The notes: generated by a model not told the origin, from the letters alone. A stretch of 64,000 nucleotides of DNA from Acidobacteriota bacterium (GCA_034211275.1 JAXHTF010000004.1:25106-89105), one strand, 5' to 3'; positions 7,498-16,996 are shown, counted from the stretch's first letter. Program-made: numbers and translations.

Positions 7498-9206
7498 CCC
7501 ACGTTGTGGTCGACCCCGTCACCCGCATCGAGGGGCATCTACGCATCGAAGCCCAGGTGGAGAACGGCCGGGTGCAGGACGCCTGGTCGTCGTCCACCAT
7601 GTTCCGGGGCATCGAGATCATTTTGAAGGGCCGGGACCCGCGGGATGCCTGGGCATTTTGCCAGCGCATCTGCGGCGTGTGCACCACGGTCCACGCCATC
7701 GCCTCCATCCGGGCGGTGGAGAACGCCATCGGCGCCGAGCCGCCGCCCAACGCGCGGCTGCTGCGCAACCTGGTGATGGCCGCCCAGATGGTCCACGACC
7801 ACGTCATCCACTTCTACCACCTCCACGCCCTGGACTGGGTGGACGTGGTGGCGGCGCTGAGCGCGGATCCGGCGGAGACCGCTCAGCTGGCGCAGAACAT
7901 CTCCGACTGGCCTCTGTCCAGCGCCAAATACTTCCGCGGGGTCAAGGACCGCGTCCAGACCTTCGTCGACCAGGGGCAGCTGGGTCCCTTCGCCAACGCC
8001 TATTGGGGTCATCCGGCCTACGAGCTGCCGGCGGCGGCCAATCTGCTGGCGGTGGCCCACTACCTGGAGGCGCTGGATTGGCAGCGGGAGTTCATCAAGA
8101 TCCACGCCATTCTGGGCGGCAAGAACCCCCACCTGCAGAGCTTCCTGGTGGGCGGCATGGCGACGCCGGTGGATCCGGACAGCCAGGCGGCGATCAATAT
8201 CGACTCCATCAACCACATGCGCAAGCTCATCGCCCAGGCCGAGCGCTTCGTCTCCCAGGTCTACATTCCCGACCTGCTGGCGGTGGCTTCTTTCTACAAG
8301 CCCTGGGCGGGCTACGGCGCCGGGCCGCGCAACTTCCTGGTCTACGGTGACTATCCCGAAGGGGACGGCCCCCAGGCCCCCCTCTTCATGCCTTCGGGAG
8401 TGATCTACGGCGGCGATCTGGCCGGCGTGCAGCCGGTGGATCCGGCCAAGATCACCGAGCAGGTAACCCACTCCTGGTATTCCTACTCCGGCGGCGACGG
8501 GCAGGCTCTGCATCCCTTCGAGGGAGAGACGGAGCCCAACTACACGGGGCCGGAGCCGCCCTACCAGCGCCTCCACACCGACGGCAAGTACAGCTGGCTC
8601 AAATCCCCCCGCTACGACGGCAAGGCCATGGAAGTGGGGCCCCTGGCCCGCACCCTGGTGGCCTACGCCCGGGAGCAGCCGCGGGTGCGGCAGCTGGTGG
8701 ACACCACCCTGGGCCAGCTGGAGGTCGGCGCACCGGCGCTCTTCTCCACCCTCGGCCGGGTGGCCGCTCGGGGCCTCGAGACCCAGCTGCTGGTCGAACG
8801 GCTGGGGGATTGGGTCGGCGAGCTGGAGGACAACATGGGCCGCGGCGAGCTGCGCATCCACGACAACTCCAAGTGGGAGCCCGCGTCCTGGCCCAAGGAC
8901 TGCACCGGGGCCGGTTTTCACGAGGCGCCTCGCGGCTCCCTGGGCCATTGGGTGCACATCGTGGACGGCCAGATCGAGAACTACCAATGCATCGTCCCGA
9001 GCACCTGGAACGCCGGACCACGGGACGCCGACGGCCAGCGCGGCCCCTACGAGGAAGCGCTGTTGGGAACGCCGGTGGCGGATCCGGAGCAGCCCATCGA
9101 GATCCTGCGCACGGTGCACTCCTTCGATCCCTGCATGGCCTGTGGCGTGCACGTGGTGGATTCCCGCCGCCGTGAGCTCTCCAAGGTCAAGGTGAATCCG
9201 ATATGA
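7494..9206 (+). CDS. hyaB: Uptake [NiFe]-hydrogenase large subunit
   Basis: This 570-residue catalytic subunit binds the NiFe(CN)2CO site that splits H2. The N-terminal L1 motif RICGVCTTVH supplies C60 and C63, and the C-terminal DPCMACGVH supplies C547 and C550. HyaD-type proteases cut after that histidine, so the last 17 residues should be removed during maturation. EAPRGSLGHW near residue 480 is the usual active-site arch. Length fits periplasm-facing group 1 enzymes. It lacks its own Tat signal and would travel with HyaA. It overlaps both neighbours by four bases, implying coupled translation. Confidence 0.95.
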   Translation: MTHVVVDPVTRIEGHLRIEAQVENGRVQDAWSSSTMFRGIEIILKGRDPRDAWAFCQRICGVCTTVHAIASIRAVENAIGAEPPPNARLLRNLVMAAQMVHDHVIHFYHLHALDWVDVVAALSADPAETAQLAQNISDWPLSSAKYFRGVKDRVQTFVDQGQLGPFANAYWGHPAYELPAAANLLAVAHYLEALDWQREFIKIHAILGGKNPHLQSFLVGGMATPVDPDSQAAINIDSINHMRKLIAQAERFVSQVYIPDLLAVASFYKPWAGYGAGPRNFLVYGDYPEGDGPQAPLFMPSGVIYGGDLAGVQPVDPAKITEQVTHSWYSYSGGDGQALHPFEGETEPNYTGPEPPYQRLHTDGKYSWLKSPRYDGKAMEVGPLARTLVAYAREQPRVRQLVDTTLGQLEVGAPALFSTLGRVAARGLETQLLVERLGDWVGELEDNMGRGELRIHDNSKWEPASWPKDCTGAGFHEAPRGSLGHWVHIVDGQIENYQCIVPSTWNAGPRDADGQRGPYEEALLGTPVADPEQPIEILRTVHSFDPCMACGVHVVDSRRRELSKVKVNPI

Positions 9207-9985
9207 GCGCTCCCACCGCTACCGGTCCCGCCGGCTCGGTGCCCCTGGCGCCGACGCCGGCCTCCGCCGGCCGGACCGCGGCTTCCGCCACCCAGGCTCG
9301 GCCAGCCCTGCGCCGCTACTACACCTGGCAGCTGCCGGTGCGCATCACCCACTGGCTCATCGCCATCTCCATCGTGGTGCTCTCGGCCACCGGCTTCTAC
9401 ATCGGCAACCCCTTCATCGTGGTTCCCGGCGAGGCGCGCTACAGCTTCGTCATGGGCACGGTGAAGGCGGTGCACTCCTACTTCGCCATCGTCTTCACCC
9501 TCTCGGTGCTCAGCCGCATTCTGTGGATGTTTCTGGGCAACCGCTACTCGCGCTGGGATCAATTCATCCCGGTGAGCCGAGAGCGGCGCAAAAAGCTGGT
9601 GGAGACCTTCACCTTCTACATATTCCTTCATACCAAGCCGCCGGACACCCGCGGTCACAACCCGCTGGCGGGGCTGGCCTACAGCCTGGTCTTCGTGCTC
9701 TATCTGACGGCCATCGTCACGGGCCTGGCGCTCTACGGCATGAGTGCCCACGTCGACTCGTGGATGCGCATCTTCGGCGGATTGCTGCCGTGGCTCGGCG
9801 GCGCCCAGACGGCGCGCTGGATTCACCACGCGGTGATGTGGCTGCTGCTGGGCTTTGCGGTGCATCACGTCTATAGCGCCTGGCTGATGGCGGCGGTGGA
9901 GAAGACCGGCACCATGGATTCCATCTTCTCCGGCTACAAATTCCGCGAGCCGACCCCGGAGGACGAGGAGGAGGAGAAATCTTGA
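9203..9985 (+). CDS. hyaC: Hydrogenase cytochrome b subunit
   Basis: This 260-residue integral membrane di-heme cytochrome b resembles HyaC/HupC, which takes electrons from the small subunit and passes them to quinone. Histidines in QLPVRITHWLIAISI, in the second helix region (VKAVHSYFAIVF) and near HHAVMWLLLGFAVHHVY are likely heme ligands. Four main hydrophobic helices follow a proline/alanine-rich N-terminal tail of about 40 residues that is longer than usual. It joins hyaB by an ATGA overlap and hyaD by TTGA. Its presence argues for respiratory H2 uptake coupled to the quinone pool. Confidence 0.92.
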   Translation: MSAPTATGPAGSVPLAPTPASAGRTAASATQARPALRRYYTWQLPVRITHWLIAISIVVLSATGFYIGNPFIVVPGEARYSFVMGTVKAVHSYFAIVFTLSVLSRILWMFLGNRYSRWDQFIPVSRERRKKLVETFTFYIFLHTKPPDTRGHNPLAGLAYSLVFVLYLTAIVTGLALYGMSAHVDSWMRIFGGLLPWLGGAQTARWIHHAVMWLLLGFAVHHVYSAWLMAAVEKTGTMDSIFSGYKFREPTPEDEEEEKS

Positions 9986-10596
9986 GCATCACCCTCCCCG
10001 CGCCGCAGCTGTTGATCCTCGGGCTGGGCAACGTGCTCTGCGCCGACGACGGCCTGGGCGTCGAAGCGGTGCTGCGGCTGCACCGGGACTATCGGTTGCC
10101 GGAGGGGGTGCAGGCCCTCGACGGCGGCACCCTGGGGCTCTCACTGCTGGGCTATCTGGCGGAGGCACCACGGGTGATCCTGGTGGACGCCGTGCGCACC
10201 GGCGACGCTCCCGGGGCGGCGGTACGCCTCGCCGGAGAGGAGGTGGCGCCGGCGGTGCGGGAGCGCCTCTCGGTGCACCAGGTCGGGGTGTCGGATCTCC
10301 TCGACGGCCTGCGGCTCATCGACGCCTATCCCCAGGTGATGGTGCTCCTGGGAGTGGTTCCCGCCCGCCTCGACCTGGGGCTGGAGCGGTCTCCCGAGGT
10401 GACGGCGGCCTTGCCCGGGCTGGTGCGGCGGGTGGCGGCGGAAGCGGCGGCTTTGGGGTTTCCTCTGCCGCCGCGGGAGGAGCGGGAAGGGAGAGCCCAT
10501 GATGCTACGAGCCAAGATCGCCCAGCGCCGTGTTCTTCTGAGGTCCCTACTGTTGCTTGGAGCGCTGAGCGTGACCGCTTGGCTGAGCGCCTGTGA
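9982..10596 (+). CDS. hyaD: Hydrogenase maturation protease
   Basis: This 204-residue protein belongs to the HyaD/HupD/HybD endopeptidases that remove the C-terminal peptide of the large subunit after nickel insertion. The N-terminal GLGNVLCADDGLGVEAV holds the metal-binding Asp, and DGGTLGL and LVDAVRTGDAPG are family motifs. It starts at TTG inside the end of hyaC. The last ~45 residues, after about PPREEREG, look like read-through of the overlapping cytochrome gene in another frame rather than conserved protein; the overlap is 98 bp. Confidence 0.9.
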   Translation: MSITLPAPQLLILGLGNVLCADDGLGVEAVLRLHRDYRLPEGVQALDGGTLGLSLLGYLAEAPRVILVDAVRTGDAPGAAVRLAGEEVAPAVRERLSVHQVGVSDLLDGLRLIDAYPQVMVLLGVVPARLDLGLERSPEVTAALPGLVRRVAAEAAALGFPLPPREEREGRAHDATSQDRPAPCSSEVPTVAWSAERDRLAERL

Positions 10597-10924
10597 CAAC
10601 GCCTCGGACCTGCCTCCACGGCTGCGTTCGGAGCGCGCCCAGGAGCGCGGCCGGGCGCTCTACCTGGAGCAGTGTGCCTTCTGCCACGGCGTCGCCGCCG
10701 ACGGCAAGGGGCTGCGCCGCCAGGCCCTCTCGGCCCAGCCCCAGGACTTCACCAATCCCGCCTGGCGCCGGCGCGTCACCCCGGAGGAGATCTTCGACGT
10801 GATCCACAACGGTCGCCCCGGTACCTCCATGCCCGCCTGGGGCTTTCTGCGCGACGAGCAGATCTGGGATCTCACCGCCTACTTGCTCTCCGTCAGCCCG
10901 AAGGCCGACGAGGAGGAACCATGA
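10499..10924 (+). CDS. c-type cytochrome lipoprotein in the hydrogenase operon
   Basis: This is a 141-residue protein with a lipoprotein signal (hydrophobic core then LSAC, C32) and one heme site CAFCH (59-63). A Met ligand is likely in the GTSMPAWG loop. It is a class I monoheme cytochrome anchored outside the cytoplasmic membrane. Its place between hyaD and hypF suggests it accepts electrons from the hydrogenase or from its quinol oxidation branch. The signal peptide requires the start inside hyaD, preceded by GGGAGAG, so the 98-bp overlap is real. Its partner oxidase is not in the window. Confidence 0.88.
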   Translation: MMLRAKIAQRRVLLRSLLLLGALSVTAWLSACDNASDLPPRLRSERAQERGRALYLEQCAFCHGVAADGKGLRRQALSAQPQDFTNPAWRRRVTPEEIFDVIHNGRPGTSMPAWGFLRDEQIWDLTAYLLSVSPKADEEEP

Positions 10925-13350
10925 CCGCCGTCGCTCCGAAGTTGCCGAGAGCCCGAAGGCTCGGTGGTACCGGCGAGCTCCAGGGGCGCCGCTTCGTCCT
11001 CCGAGGGGCGGTGCAGGGAGTGGGCTTTCGACCTTGGGTCTATCGTCTCGCCCGGGAGGAAGGCCTGGCGGGCTGGGTGCGCAACGACACTTCCGGAGTC
11101 ACCATCGAGGCTTTCGGCAGCGAGGAGGCTTTGGAGCGTTTTACCCGCCGCTTGCAGGCCCCGCCGCCGCCCTCGGAGGTGACCTCCTGCCGCTGGCGCA
11201 GCGTAGCCGCCGAACAACCTGCGGCGGAGCAGCCTTCGGGAGATCCTGGAGATTTCGTCATCGTCGCCAGCGCCGAGGGGGCAGCAGGCCTCCGGGAAGG
11301 TCGCCGGCTGTCCATCCCCGCCGATCTGGGCACCTGCCCCCAATGCCTGGACGAGGCGATGGCCTCCGAGGATCGGCGCTACCGCTATCCCTTCACCAAC
11401 TGCACCCACTGCGGGCCCCGCTTCACCCTCGCCACCGGCGTTCCCTACGACCGGCCGCTGACCACCATGAGCTCCTTCGAGCTCTGTCCCCAATGCCGCC
11501 GGGAGTACGAGGATCCGGAAGACCGCCGCTTCCACGCCCAGCCCAACGCTTGCCCGCAATGCGGCCCGCGGCTGTGGCTGACGACGGCGGACGGTGCCGC
11601 CGTCTTGTGCACCGATCCCTTGGACCGCGCCGGGGAGGAGCTGGCGGCGGGGCGCATCGTGGCGGTGAAGGGGTTGGGAGGCTTCCACCTTGCCTGCGAC
11701 GCTGCGTCTTCGCCGGCGGTGCAGCGGCTGCGGCGACGCAAGGGCCGCGAGGCCAAGCCCCTGGCGGTGATGGTGCCGGACCTGGAGACCGCGCGGCGCT
11801 ACGCCCGGCTGAGCGAGGCGGAGGAGGCGCTGCTGGCGTCCCCCCAGCGGCCCATCGTGTTGGTGGAGCGCCGAGAGCAGAAGAGAGGAGCACGGCCGCT
11901 GGCCCCGGAGGTAGCTCCCGATCTCTCCCAGGTAGGCTTGATGCTCGCCTACACGCCGCTCCATCATCTGCTCCTGGAGGCTGCTGCGGAGCAGGGCTGC
12001 GGCCCCCTGGTGATGACCTCCGGCAACGGCTCCGGCGAGCCGATGATTTACCGCAACGACGAGGCCCTGAATCGCCTGGCGTCGGTGGCGGATTTCTTCC
12101 TGCTCCACGATCGGGACATCGCCGCTCCCTGCGACGACTCGGTGGCGCGGGTGGTGGACGGAGCGCCCCTGCTGCTGCGGCGGTCCCGGGGTTACGTGCC
12201 GCGGCCCATCACCCTCCGCCGGCCTTTGGCCCGGCCGGTGCTGGCCTGTGGCGGCCAGCTCAAGAACACCTTCTGCATCGGCGTCGGCGACGCCGCCTAC
12301 TTGGGGCCCCACGTGGGAGACCTGGAGTCCCTGGAGGGGCTGGAGCGTCTGGAGGAGTCGGTGGCGCACCTGGAGCGCCTGCTGCAGGTGCGCCCGGAGG
12401 TGACGGCGGTGGACCTCCACCCTGAGTATCTCTCCAGCCGCTATGGCCGCTCGCGGCCGGGGAGGGTGGTGGAGGTGCAGCATCACCACGCCCACGTGGT
12501 TAGCGCTCTGGCGGAGCATGGTGCGGACGGCCCGGCTTTGGCTCTCGCTTGGGACGGTGTCGGCTACGGCCCGGGCGGCAACGGCCCGGGCGGCACCGCC
12601 TGGGGCGGCGAGCTGCTGTGGGCGGACCGCCACCACTGCCGCCGCCTCGCTACCTTCCGGCCGCTGCCCCTGGCCGGCGGCGACCTGGCGGTGCGGGAGG
12701 TTTGGCGGCTGGCTCTGGCGCTGGTGGACGACGCCTTCGACGGCTCGCCGCCGGTGGAGCGTCTGGCGGTCTTGGGGAAGGTCCCCGAGGCTGCGTGGCA
12801 GGTGGTGGGCAAGATGATCCGCCGCCGGGTTCACGCGCCGCCGGCCCACGGCGTGGGCCGCCTCTTCGACGCCGTCGGCGCCCTCCTCTTCGCCCATCCC
12901 GAGGCTGCTTACGAAGGTCAGCTGGCGATGATGGTGGAGAGTTGCGCCGACGCCTCCGAGGCCGGCGTCTACCCCTGGCGGCTGGAGCGCGGCCACGAGC
13001 CGTGGGAGATCGACCTGCGGCCGGCGGTGCGCCAGCTGGTGGGCGAGCTGCTGGCGGGGACCCACCGGTCCCTCCTCGCCGCTCGCTTCCACAACACCCT
13101 TGCCGCCGCCGGAGTCCACGCCCTCCACCGGGCTGGGGAAATCGCCGGCGAGCTGCCGGTGGTGCTCACCGGCGGCTGTTTCCAGAACGCTCTGCTCACT
13201 CGACGCGTCCGCGGTGCTCTCGCCCTCCATCGGGCTCTCGCCAACCATCCCGTGCTGGTGCACTCCCAGGTGCCCGCCGGGGACGGCGGTTTGGCCCTGG
13301 GGCAAGCGGTGATCGCGGACGCCTTCACCAGGAGACGCTCATGTGCCTAG
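10921..13350 (+). CDS. hypF: Carbamoyltransferase HypF (cyanide ligand synthesis)
   Basis: This 809-residue protein makes the CN ligand of the active site from carbamoyl phosphate together with HypE. Domains in order: acylphosphatase (GAVQGVGFRPWVYRL, ~29-43), two C4 zinc fingers (CPQC/CTHC and CPQC/CPQC, ~138-220), a YrdC-like domain (~240-420) and a Kae1-like carbamoyltransferase with HHHAH (521-525) and GGCFQN (~751). The ATG overlaps the cytochrome stop (ATGA). A longer upstream frame exists but is antisense-like noise across the cytochrome gene. Confidence 0.95.
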   Translation: MTAVAPKLPRARRLGGTGELQGRRFVLRGAVQGVGFRPWVYRLAREEGLAGWVRNDTSGVTIEAFGSEEALERFTRRLQAPPPPSEVTSCRWRSVAAEQPAAEQPSGDPGDFVIVASAEGAAGLREGRRLSIPADLGTCPQCLDEAMASEDRRYRYPFTNCTHCGPRFTLATGVPYDRPLTTMSSFELCPQCRREYEDPEDRRFHAQPNACPQCGPRLWLTTADGAAVLCTDPLDRAGEELAAGRIVAVKGLGGFHLACDAASSPAVQRLRRRKGREAKPLAVMVPDLETARRYARLSEAEEALLASPQRPIVLVERREQKRGARPLAPEVAPDLSQVGLMLAYTPLHHLLLEAAAEQGCGPLVMTSGNGSGEPMIYRNDEALNRLASVADFFLLHDRDIAAPCDDSVARVVDGAPLLLRRSRGYVPRPITLRRPLARPVLACGGQLKNTFCIGVGDAAYLGPHVGDLESLEGLERLEESVAHLERLLQVRPEVTAVDLHPEYLSSRYGRSRPGRVVEVQHHHAHVVSALAEHGADGPALALAWDGVGYGPGGNGPGGTAWGGELLWADRHHCRRLATFRPLPLAGGDLAVREVWRLALALVDDAFDGSPPVERLAVLGKVPEAAWQVVGKMIRRRVHAPPAHGVGRLFDAVGALLFAHPEAAYEGQLAMMVESCADASEAGVYPWRLERGHEPWEIDLRPAVRQLVGELLAGTHRSLLAARFHNTLAAAGVHALHRAGEIAGELPVVLTGGCFQNALLTRRVRGALALHRALANHPVLVHSQVPAGDGGLALGQAVIADAFTRRRSCA

Positions 13351-13628
13351 GAGTGCCCGGCAAGATTCTCGAGCTCGAGGGGGCGGTGGCCCAGGTCGAC
13401 TTCTTCGGCCTCCAGCGCCAAGTGCGGCTGGACCTGGTGGACCAGCCGGTGGCGGTGGGGGACTACGTCCTCAACCACGCCGGCTACGCCATCCGGAGGA
13501 TTCCCGAGGAGGAGATCCAGGAGACCCTGGAGCTCTATGAGCTGCTGCTGGCGGCGGCGGAGGAGGAGGACATGATGGCGGAGGACGTGCGCGGGGAGAT
13601 GGCCGCCGGCGGGGAGGTGCCGTCATGA
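13341..13628 (+). CDS. hypC: Hydrogenase assembly chaperone HypC
   Basis: This 95-residue protein begins MCLGVPGKI, the conserved HypC start in which Cys2 carries the Fe(CN)2CO unit between HypD and the large-subunit precursor. The acidic C-terminal ~25 residues extend a little past the usual 75-85 residue core. It overlaps hypF by 10 bp and hypD by ATGA. Confidence 0.95.
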   Translation: MCLGVPGKILELEGAVAQVDFFGLQRQVRLDLVDQPVAVGDYVLNHAGYAIRRIPEEEIQETLELYELLLAAAEEEDMMAEDVRGEMAAGGEVPS

Positions 13629-14836
13629 GCGAGGCCCATCTCAACGATCAGCGCCTCGACGCCGCCGCCCGCCGGCTGCAATTCCGCGATCCCCAGCGCG
13701 CCCGGGCCCTGGGGCGGCGCATCCGGGAAGTAGCGGAAGAGATCGAAGCTCCCACCGTTACTGTCATGCACGTCTGCGGCAGCCACGAGCAGGCCATCGC
13801 CCGCTTCGGCCTGCGTTCCCTGCTGCCGGAGAAAGTGGAGGTGCTCATGGGGCCCGGCTGCCCGGTGTGCGTCACCGACAGCCCGGAGGTGGACGAAGCG
13901 GTGGCCCTGGCCCTCCAGGGAGTCCACGTCGCCACCTACGGCGACATGCTGCGGGTTCCCGGTTCCTCCCGCTCCCTCGCCGACGCCCAGGCGGAGGGCG
14001 GCAAGGTGCACGTGGTCTACAGCATCGCCCAGGCGGTGACCCTGGCCCGTGGCCTGCCCGCCAGCGAGGAGCTGGTCTTCTTCGCTTCCGGCTTCGAGAC
14101 CACTGCCGTCACCACCGCCGCGGCGATCCTCGCCCGGGACGAGGAGCTGCCGGCCAATTTCTCTGTCCTCGCGGCGCACAAATACATCCCGCCAGCCATG
14201 GATCTGGTGGCCCAGATGCCCGGCAGCCGCATCGATGGCTACCTGGCCGCCGGTCACGCCGCCACCATCACCGGCTGGGAGGTCTTCGAGCCGGTGGTGG
14301 AGCGCCAGGGAGTGCCGGTGGTGGTGGCGGGCTTCGAGCCCCTGGACATCCTCGCCGCCCTGCTGCGGGTGCTGGAGCTGATCCGCGACGGGGAGGCGAC
14401 GGTCGAAAACCTTTACCCCCGCTGCGTCACCCGGGAGGGCAACCGCAACGCCCAGGAGCAGCTCTGGCGGGTCTTCCGCACCTCCGGCGGCGTCTGGCGG
14501 GGCATCGCCGAGATTCCCAGCGGCAACCTCATCCTGCGGGATGAATGGGCGCCGGTGGACGCCCGCACGCGCTTTACCATCGACTTGCCGGCGCTGTGGG
14601 CGCGGAAGGTCCCCGGGGAAGCTGCCGGCCGAGCCTCCGGGGAAGCCGCCCGGGAGCTGGCGGCCCAATGCATCTGCGGCGACATCATGGCCGGCATCGC
14701 CGCTCCCACCGACTGTCCCCTCTTCGGCCAGCAATGCCGTCCCGACAGCCCGGTAGGGGCCTGCATGGTCTCCAGCGAGGGGACCTGCAAGATCTGGCAG
14801 CTCTACGGCGGCCGGCCCCAGGTGGGTGCGGCATGA
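13625..14836 (+). CDS. hypD: Fe-CN-CO scaffold protein HypD
   Basis: This 403-residue protein is slightly longer than typical HypD (~370). The Fe-binding motif HVCGSHEQAI, the GPGCPVCVT loop, FFASGFETT and the C-terminal cysteine set of the 4Fe-4S site (CICGDIM...DCPLFGQQC...GACMVSSEG) are all present. With HypC it assembles the Fe(CN)2CO moiety. Both ends overlap neighbouring genes by four bases. Confidence 0.95.
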   Translation: MSEAHLNDQRLDAAARRLQFRDPQRARALGRRIREVAEEIEAPTVTVMHVCGSHEQAIARFGLRSLLPEKVEVLMGPGCPVCVTDSPEVDEAVALALQGVHVATYGDMLRVPGSSRSLADAQAEGGKVHVVYSIAQAVTLARGLPASEELVFFASGFETTAVTTAAAILARDEELPANFSVLAAHKYIPPAMDLVAQMPGSRIDGYLAAGHAATITGWEVFEPVVERQGVPVVVAGFEPLDILAALLRVLELIRDGEATVENLYPRCVTREGNRNAQEQLWRVFRTSGGVWRGIAEIPSGNLILRDEWAPVDARTRFTIDLPALWARKVPGEAAGRASGEAARELAAQCICGDIMAGIAAPTDCPLFGQQCRPDSPVGACMVSSEGTCKIWQLYGGRPQVGAA

Positions 14837-15888
14837 CCTACTCCCATCCGCCCCTGGAAGAAGTCATCGGCCTCAAGCACGGCGCCGGCGGCAGCGCCAT
14901 GCGCCGGCTCATCGAGGGCGTCTTCACCGCCGGTTTCGCCGCGCCGGGCGACGCTGCCGAAAACCCCAGTATCGGCCTGGAGAGCCTGGACGATGGCGCC
15001 GCCCTGCCCCTGGGGGACGGCCGCTGGCTGGTACTCACCACCGACTCCCACGTCATCCATCCCATCTTCTTCCCCGGCGGCGACATCGGCCGCCTGGCGG
15101 TCTCCGGCACGGTCAACGACCTGGCCATGATGGGAGCGACGGAGGTGCTGGCCCTGACCTCGGCGGTGATCGTCGAGGAAGGCTTCCGCCGCGCCGACCT
15201 GGAGCGGGTCCAGGCCTCGGTGCGGGACACCTGCCGGCAGGCCGGGGCGACGGTGGTCACCGGCGACACCAAGGTCATGGGCAAGGGGGAGCTAGACGGC
15301 CTGGTGCTCAACACCACCGGCGTGGCTCTCACCCGGCGGGTGGTGGGCAACTCGGGCCTGCGCCCCGGCGACCGCCTGCTGGTCACCGGCACCGTCGGCG
15401 ACCACGGCCTGGCGGTGCTGGCGGCGCGGGAGGAGCTGGGCCTGGAGGGCGATCTGCGCTCCGACGTGGCCCCCATCAACGGCCTGGTGCGGGCCGCCCT
15501 GGAGGCCGGTGGCGAGGCGGTGGTGGCGCTCAAGGATCCAACCCGCGGCGGCGTCGCCAGCACCCTCTACGAGCTGGCGGGACGCAGCTCCGTGGGCATC
15601 GAGGTGGAGGAGCCGGCGGTGCCGGTGAGCGACCCCGCCCGCGCCGCGGCGGAGCTGCTGGGTATCGACCCCCTGCACGTGGCCAACGAGGGCAAGGCGG
15701 TGCTGGCGGTGAGGGCCGGGGCCGAGGATCGGGTGCTGGAAGCCCTGCGCCGTCATCCCCTGGGCCAGCGCGCGGCGGTCATCGGCCGCTGCGTCGCCGA
15801 ACGCCCGGGCTCGGTGATCCTCGATACGGGTATCGGCCGCCGGCTGCTCGCGGAGCCGGAAGGTGAGCCGCTGCCGAGGATTTGTTGA
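14833..15888 (+). CDS. hypE: Thiocarbamate dehydratase HypE
   Basis: This 351-residue protein is a PurM-like ATP-dependent enzyme that dehydrates the carbamoyl group on its C-terminal cysteine to cyanide. Visible marks are KHGAGGSAM, the TTDSHV segment, GTVNDLAMMGA, DPTRGG and the diagnostic C-terminus PRIC. It overlaps hypD by ATGA and partners with HypF, encoded upstream. Confidence 0.95.
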   Translation: MTYSHPPLEEVIGLKHGAGGSAMRRLIEGVFTAGFAAPGDAAENPSIGLESLDDGAALPLGDGRWLVLTTDSHVIHPIFFPGGDIGRLAVSGTVNDLAMMGATEVLALTSAVIVEEGFRRADLERVQASVRDTCRQAGATVVTGDTKVMGKGELDGLVLNTTGVALTRRVVGNSGLRPGDRLLVTGTVGDHGLAVLAAREELGLEGDLRSDVAPINGLVRAALEAGGEAVVALKDPTRGGVASTLYELAGRSSVGIEVEEPAVPVSDPARAAAELLGIDPLHVANEGKAVLAVRAGAEDRVLEALRRHPLGQRAAVIGRCVAERPGSVILDTGIGRRLLAEPEGEPLPRIC

Positions 15889-15906
15889 GCGATCGGAGAA
15901 CCCGCC

Positions 15907-16254
15907 GTGCACGAGTACTCCATCGTTCAATCCCTCCTCGACCGCGTCGAGGAGGTGGCGCACACCCGGGGGGCGACCTCGGTGCACAAGCTGCGGGTGC
16001 GCATCGGAGAGCTCTCCGGGGTCGAGGTGCCGCTGTTGGAGTCTGCCTTCGACCTCTTCCGCAAGGGCAGCCTGTGCCAGGCCGCCGAGCTGGAGGTGGA
16101 GGCGGTGGCGGCCTGCTGGGCCTGCCCCCGCTGCGGCAAGGCGGTGCCCCGGGGGCAGTTTCTGCGCTGTCCGGATTGCGGCCTGCCGGCGCGCTTGCAG
16201 GCGGGGGACGAAATCATCTTGGATCGGATCGAAATGGAGGTACCGGATGTGTGA
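15907..16254 (+). CDS. hypA: Nickel insertion protein HypA
   Basis: This 115-residue protein starts at GTG to give MHEYSIVQSL. The N-terminal MHE is the nickel site in the family, and a zinc domain is formed by CPRCGK and CPDCGL. It delivers nickel to the large subunit together with HypB, whose start codon overlaps its end. Confidence 0.93.
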   Translation: MHEYSIVQSLLDRVEEVAHTRGATSVHKLRVRIGELSGVEVPLLESAFDLFRKGSLCQAAELEVEAVAACWACPRCGKAVPRGQFLRCPDCGLPARLQAGDEIILDRIEMEVPDV

Positions 16255-16996
16255 GACCTGTGGCTGCGGCGACCCGGAAGTGGTGCCGGTGGAGCTCCAA
16301 GAGAGCATCCTGGCGAACAACGATCATCGGGCGCAGCACAATCGCGAGCACTTTCAGCGCGACGGCGTGGTGGCCATCAATCTCATGGGCTCCCCGGGCT
16401 GCGGTAAGACCGCCCTGCTGGAGGCCACCGCTCGTGCCTTCGCCGGCCGTTTCGAGCTGGCGGCGATGAGCGGCGACCTGGCCACCGAGCGCGACGCAGA
16501 GCGCCTGCGCGCCGCCGGCATCCCGTCGGTGTCCATCACCACCGGCTCCGCCTGCCATCTGGATGCCCGGCTGGTGCACGAGGCCATGCACCAGCTAGAG
16601 CATCAGCAACCGGAGGTGGCACAGCGCAGTGACTTCCTGTTCATCGAGAACGTCGGCAATCTCGTCTGCCCGGCCATCTACGACCTGGGGCAGAAGGCCA
16701 ACGTGGTGGTCCTCTCGGTGACGGAAGGGGAGGACAAGCCGCTCAAGTATCCGGTGATGTTCCGCAAAGCGGATCTGGTGGTGTTGTCGAAGATCGACCT
16801 GCTCCCCCATCTGCCCGGGGTCAACCTCGAGAACATCATCGACAACCTGGCCCGGGTCATGCCCGACCCGGACATCGTCGCCCTCTCCGCCTTCACCGGC
16901 GAGGGCATGCAGCGTTGGCTCAACTGGCTGGAGACCCATCATCTCAGGCCGCCGTCCGTGGAGGCGCCGGCCGTTGCCCAGGAGGATTCCCCATGA
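16247..16996 (+). CDS. hypB: GTPase HypB (nickel insertion)
   Basis: This 249-residue SIMIBI-class GTPase has the P-loop GSPGCGKT at about 48-55 and a downstream SKIDLL base-specificity motif. The N-terminus MCETCGCGDP carries the CxxCGC metal site rather than a histidine-rich tail, so nickel storage capacity is small. It overlaps hypA by 8 bp and the putative nickel transporter by ATGA. Confidence 0.95.
   Translation: MCETCGCGDPEVVPVELQESILANNDHRAQHNREHFQRDGVVAINLMGSPGCGKTALLEATARAFAGRFELAAMSGDLATERDAERLRAAGIPSVSITTGSACHLDARLVHEAMHQLEHQQPEVAQRSDFLFIENVGNLVCPAIYDLGQKANVVVLSVTEGEDKPLKYPVMFRKADLVVLSKIDLLPHLPGVNLENIIDNLARVMPDPDIVALSAFTGEGMQRWLNWLETHHLRPPSVEAPAVAQEDSP

Noticed and set aside
10672-10920. 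Upstream extension of hypF
   Set aside because: The frame continues but lies wholly within the cytochrome gene; homology starts after the ATG at 10921.
7539-13305. Long minus-strand frames (537 and 808 residues) opposite hyaB and hypF
   Set aside because: Both are mirror frames of clearly conserved genes with no recognisable motif.
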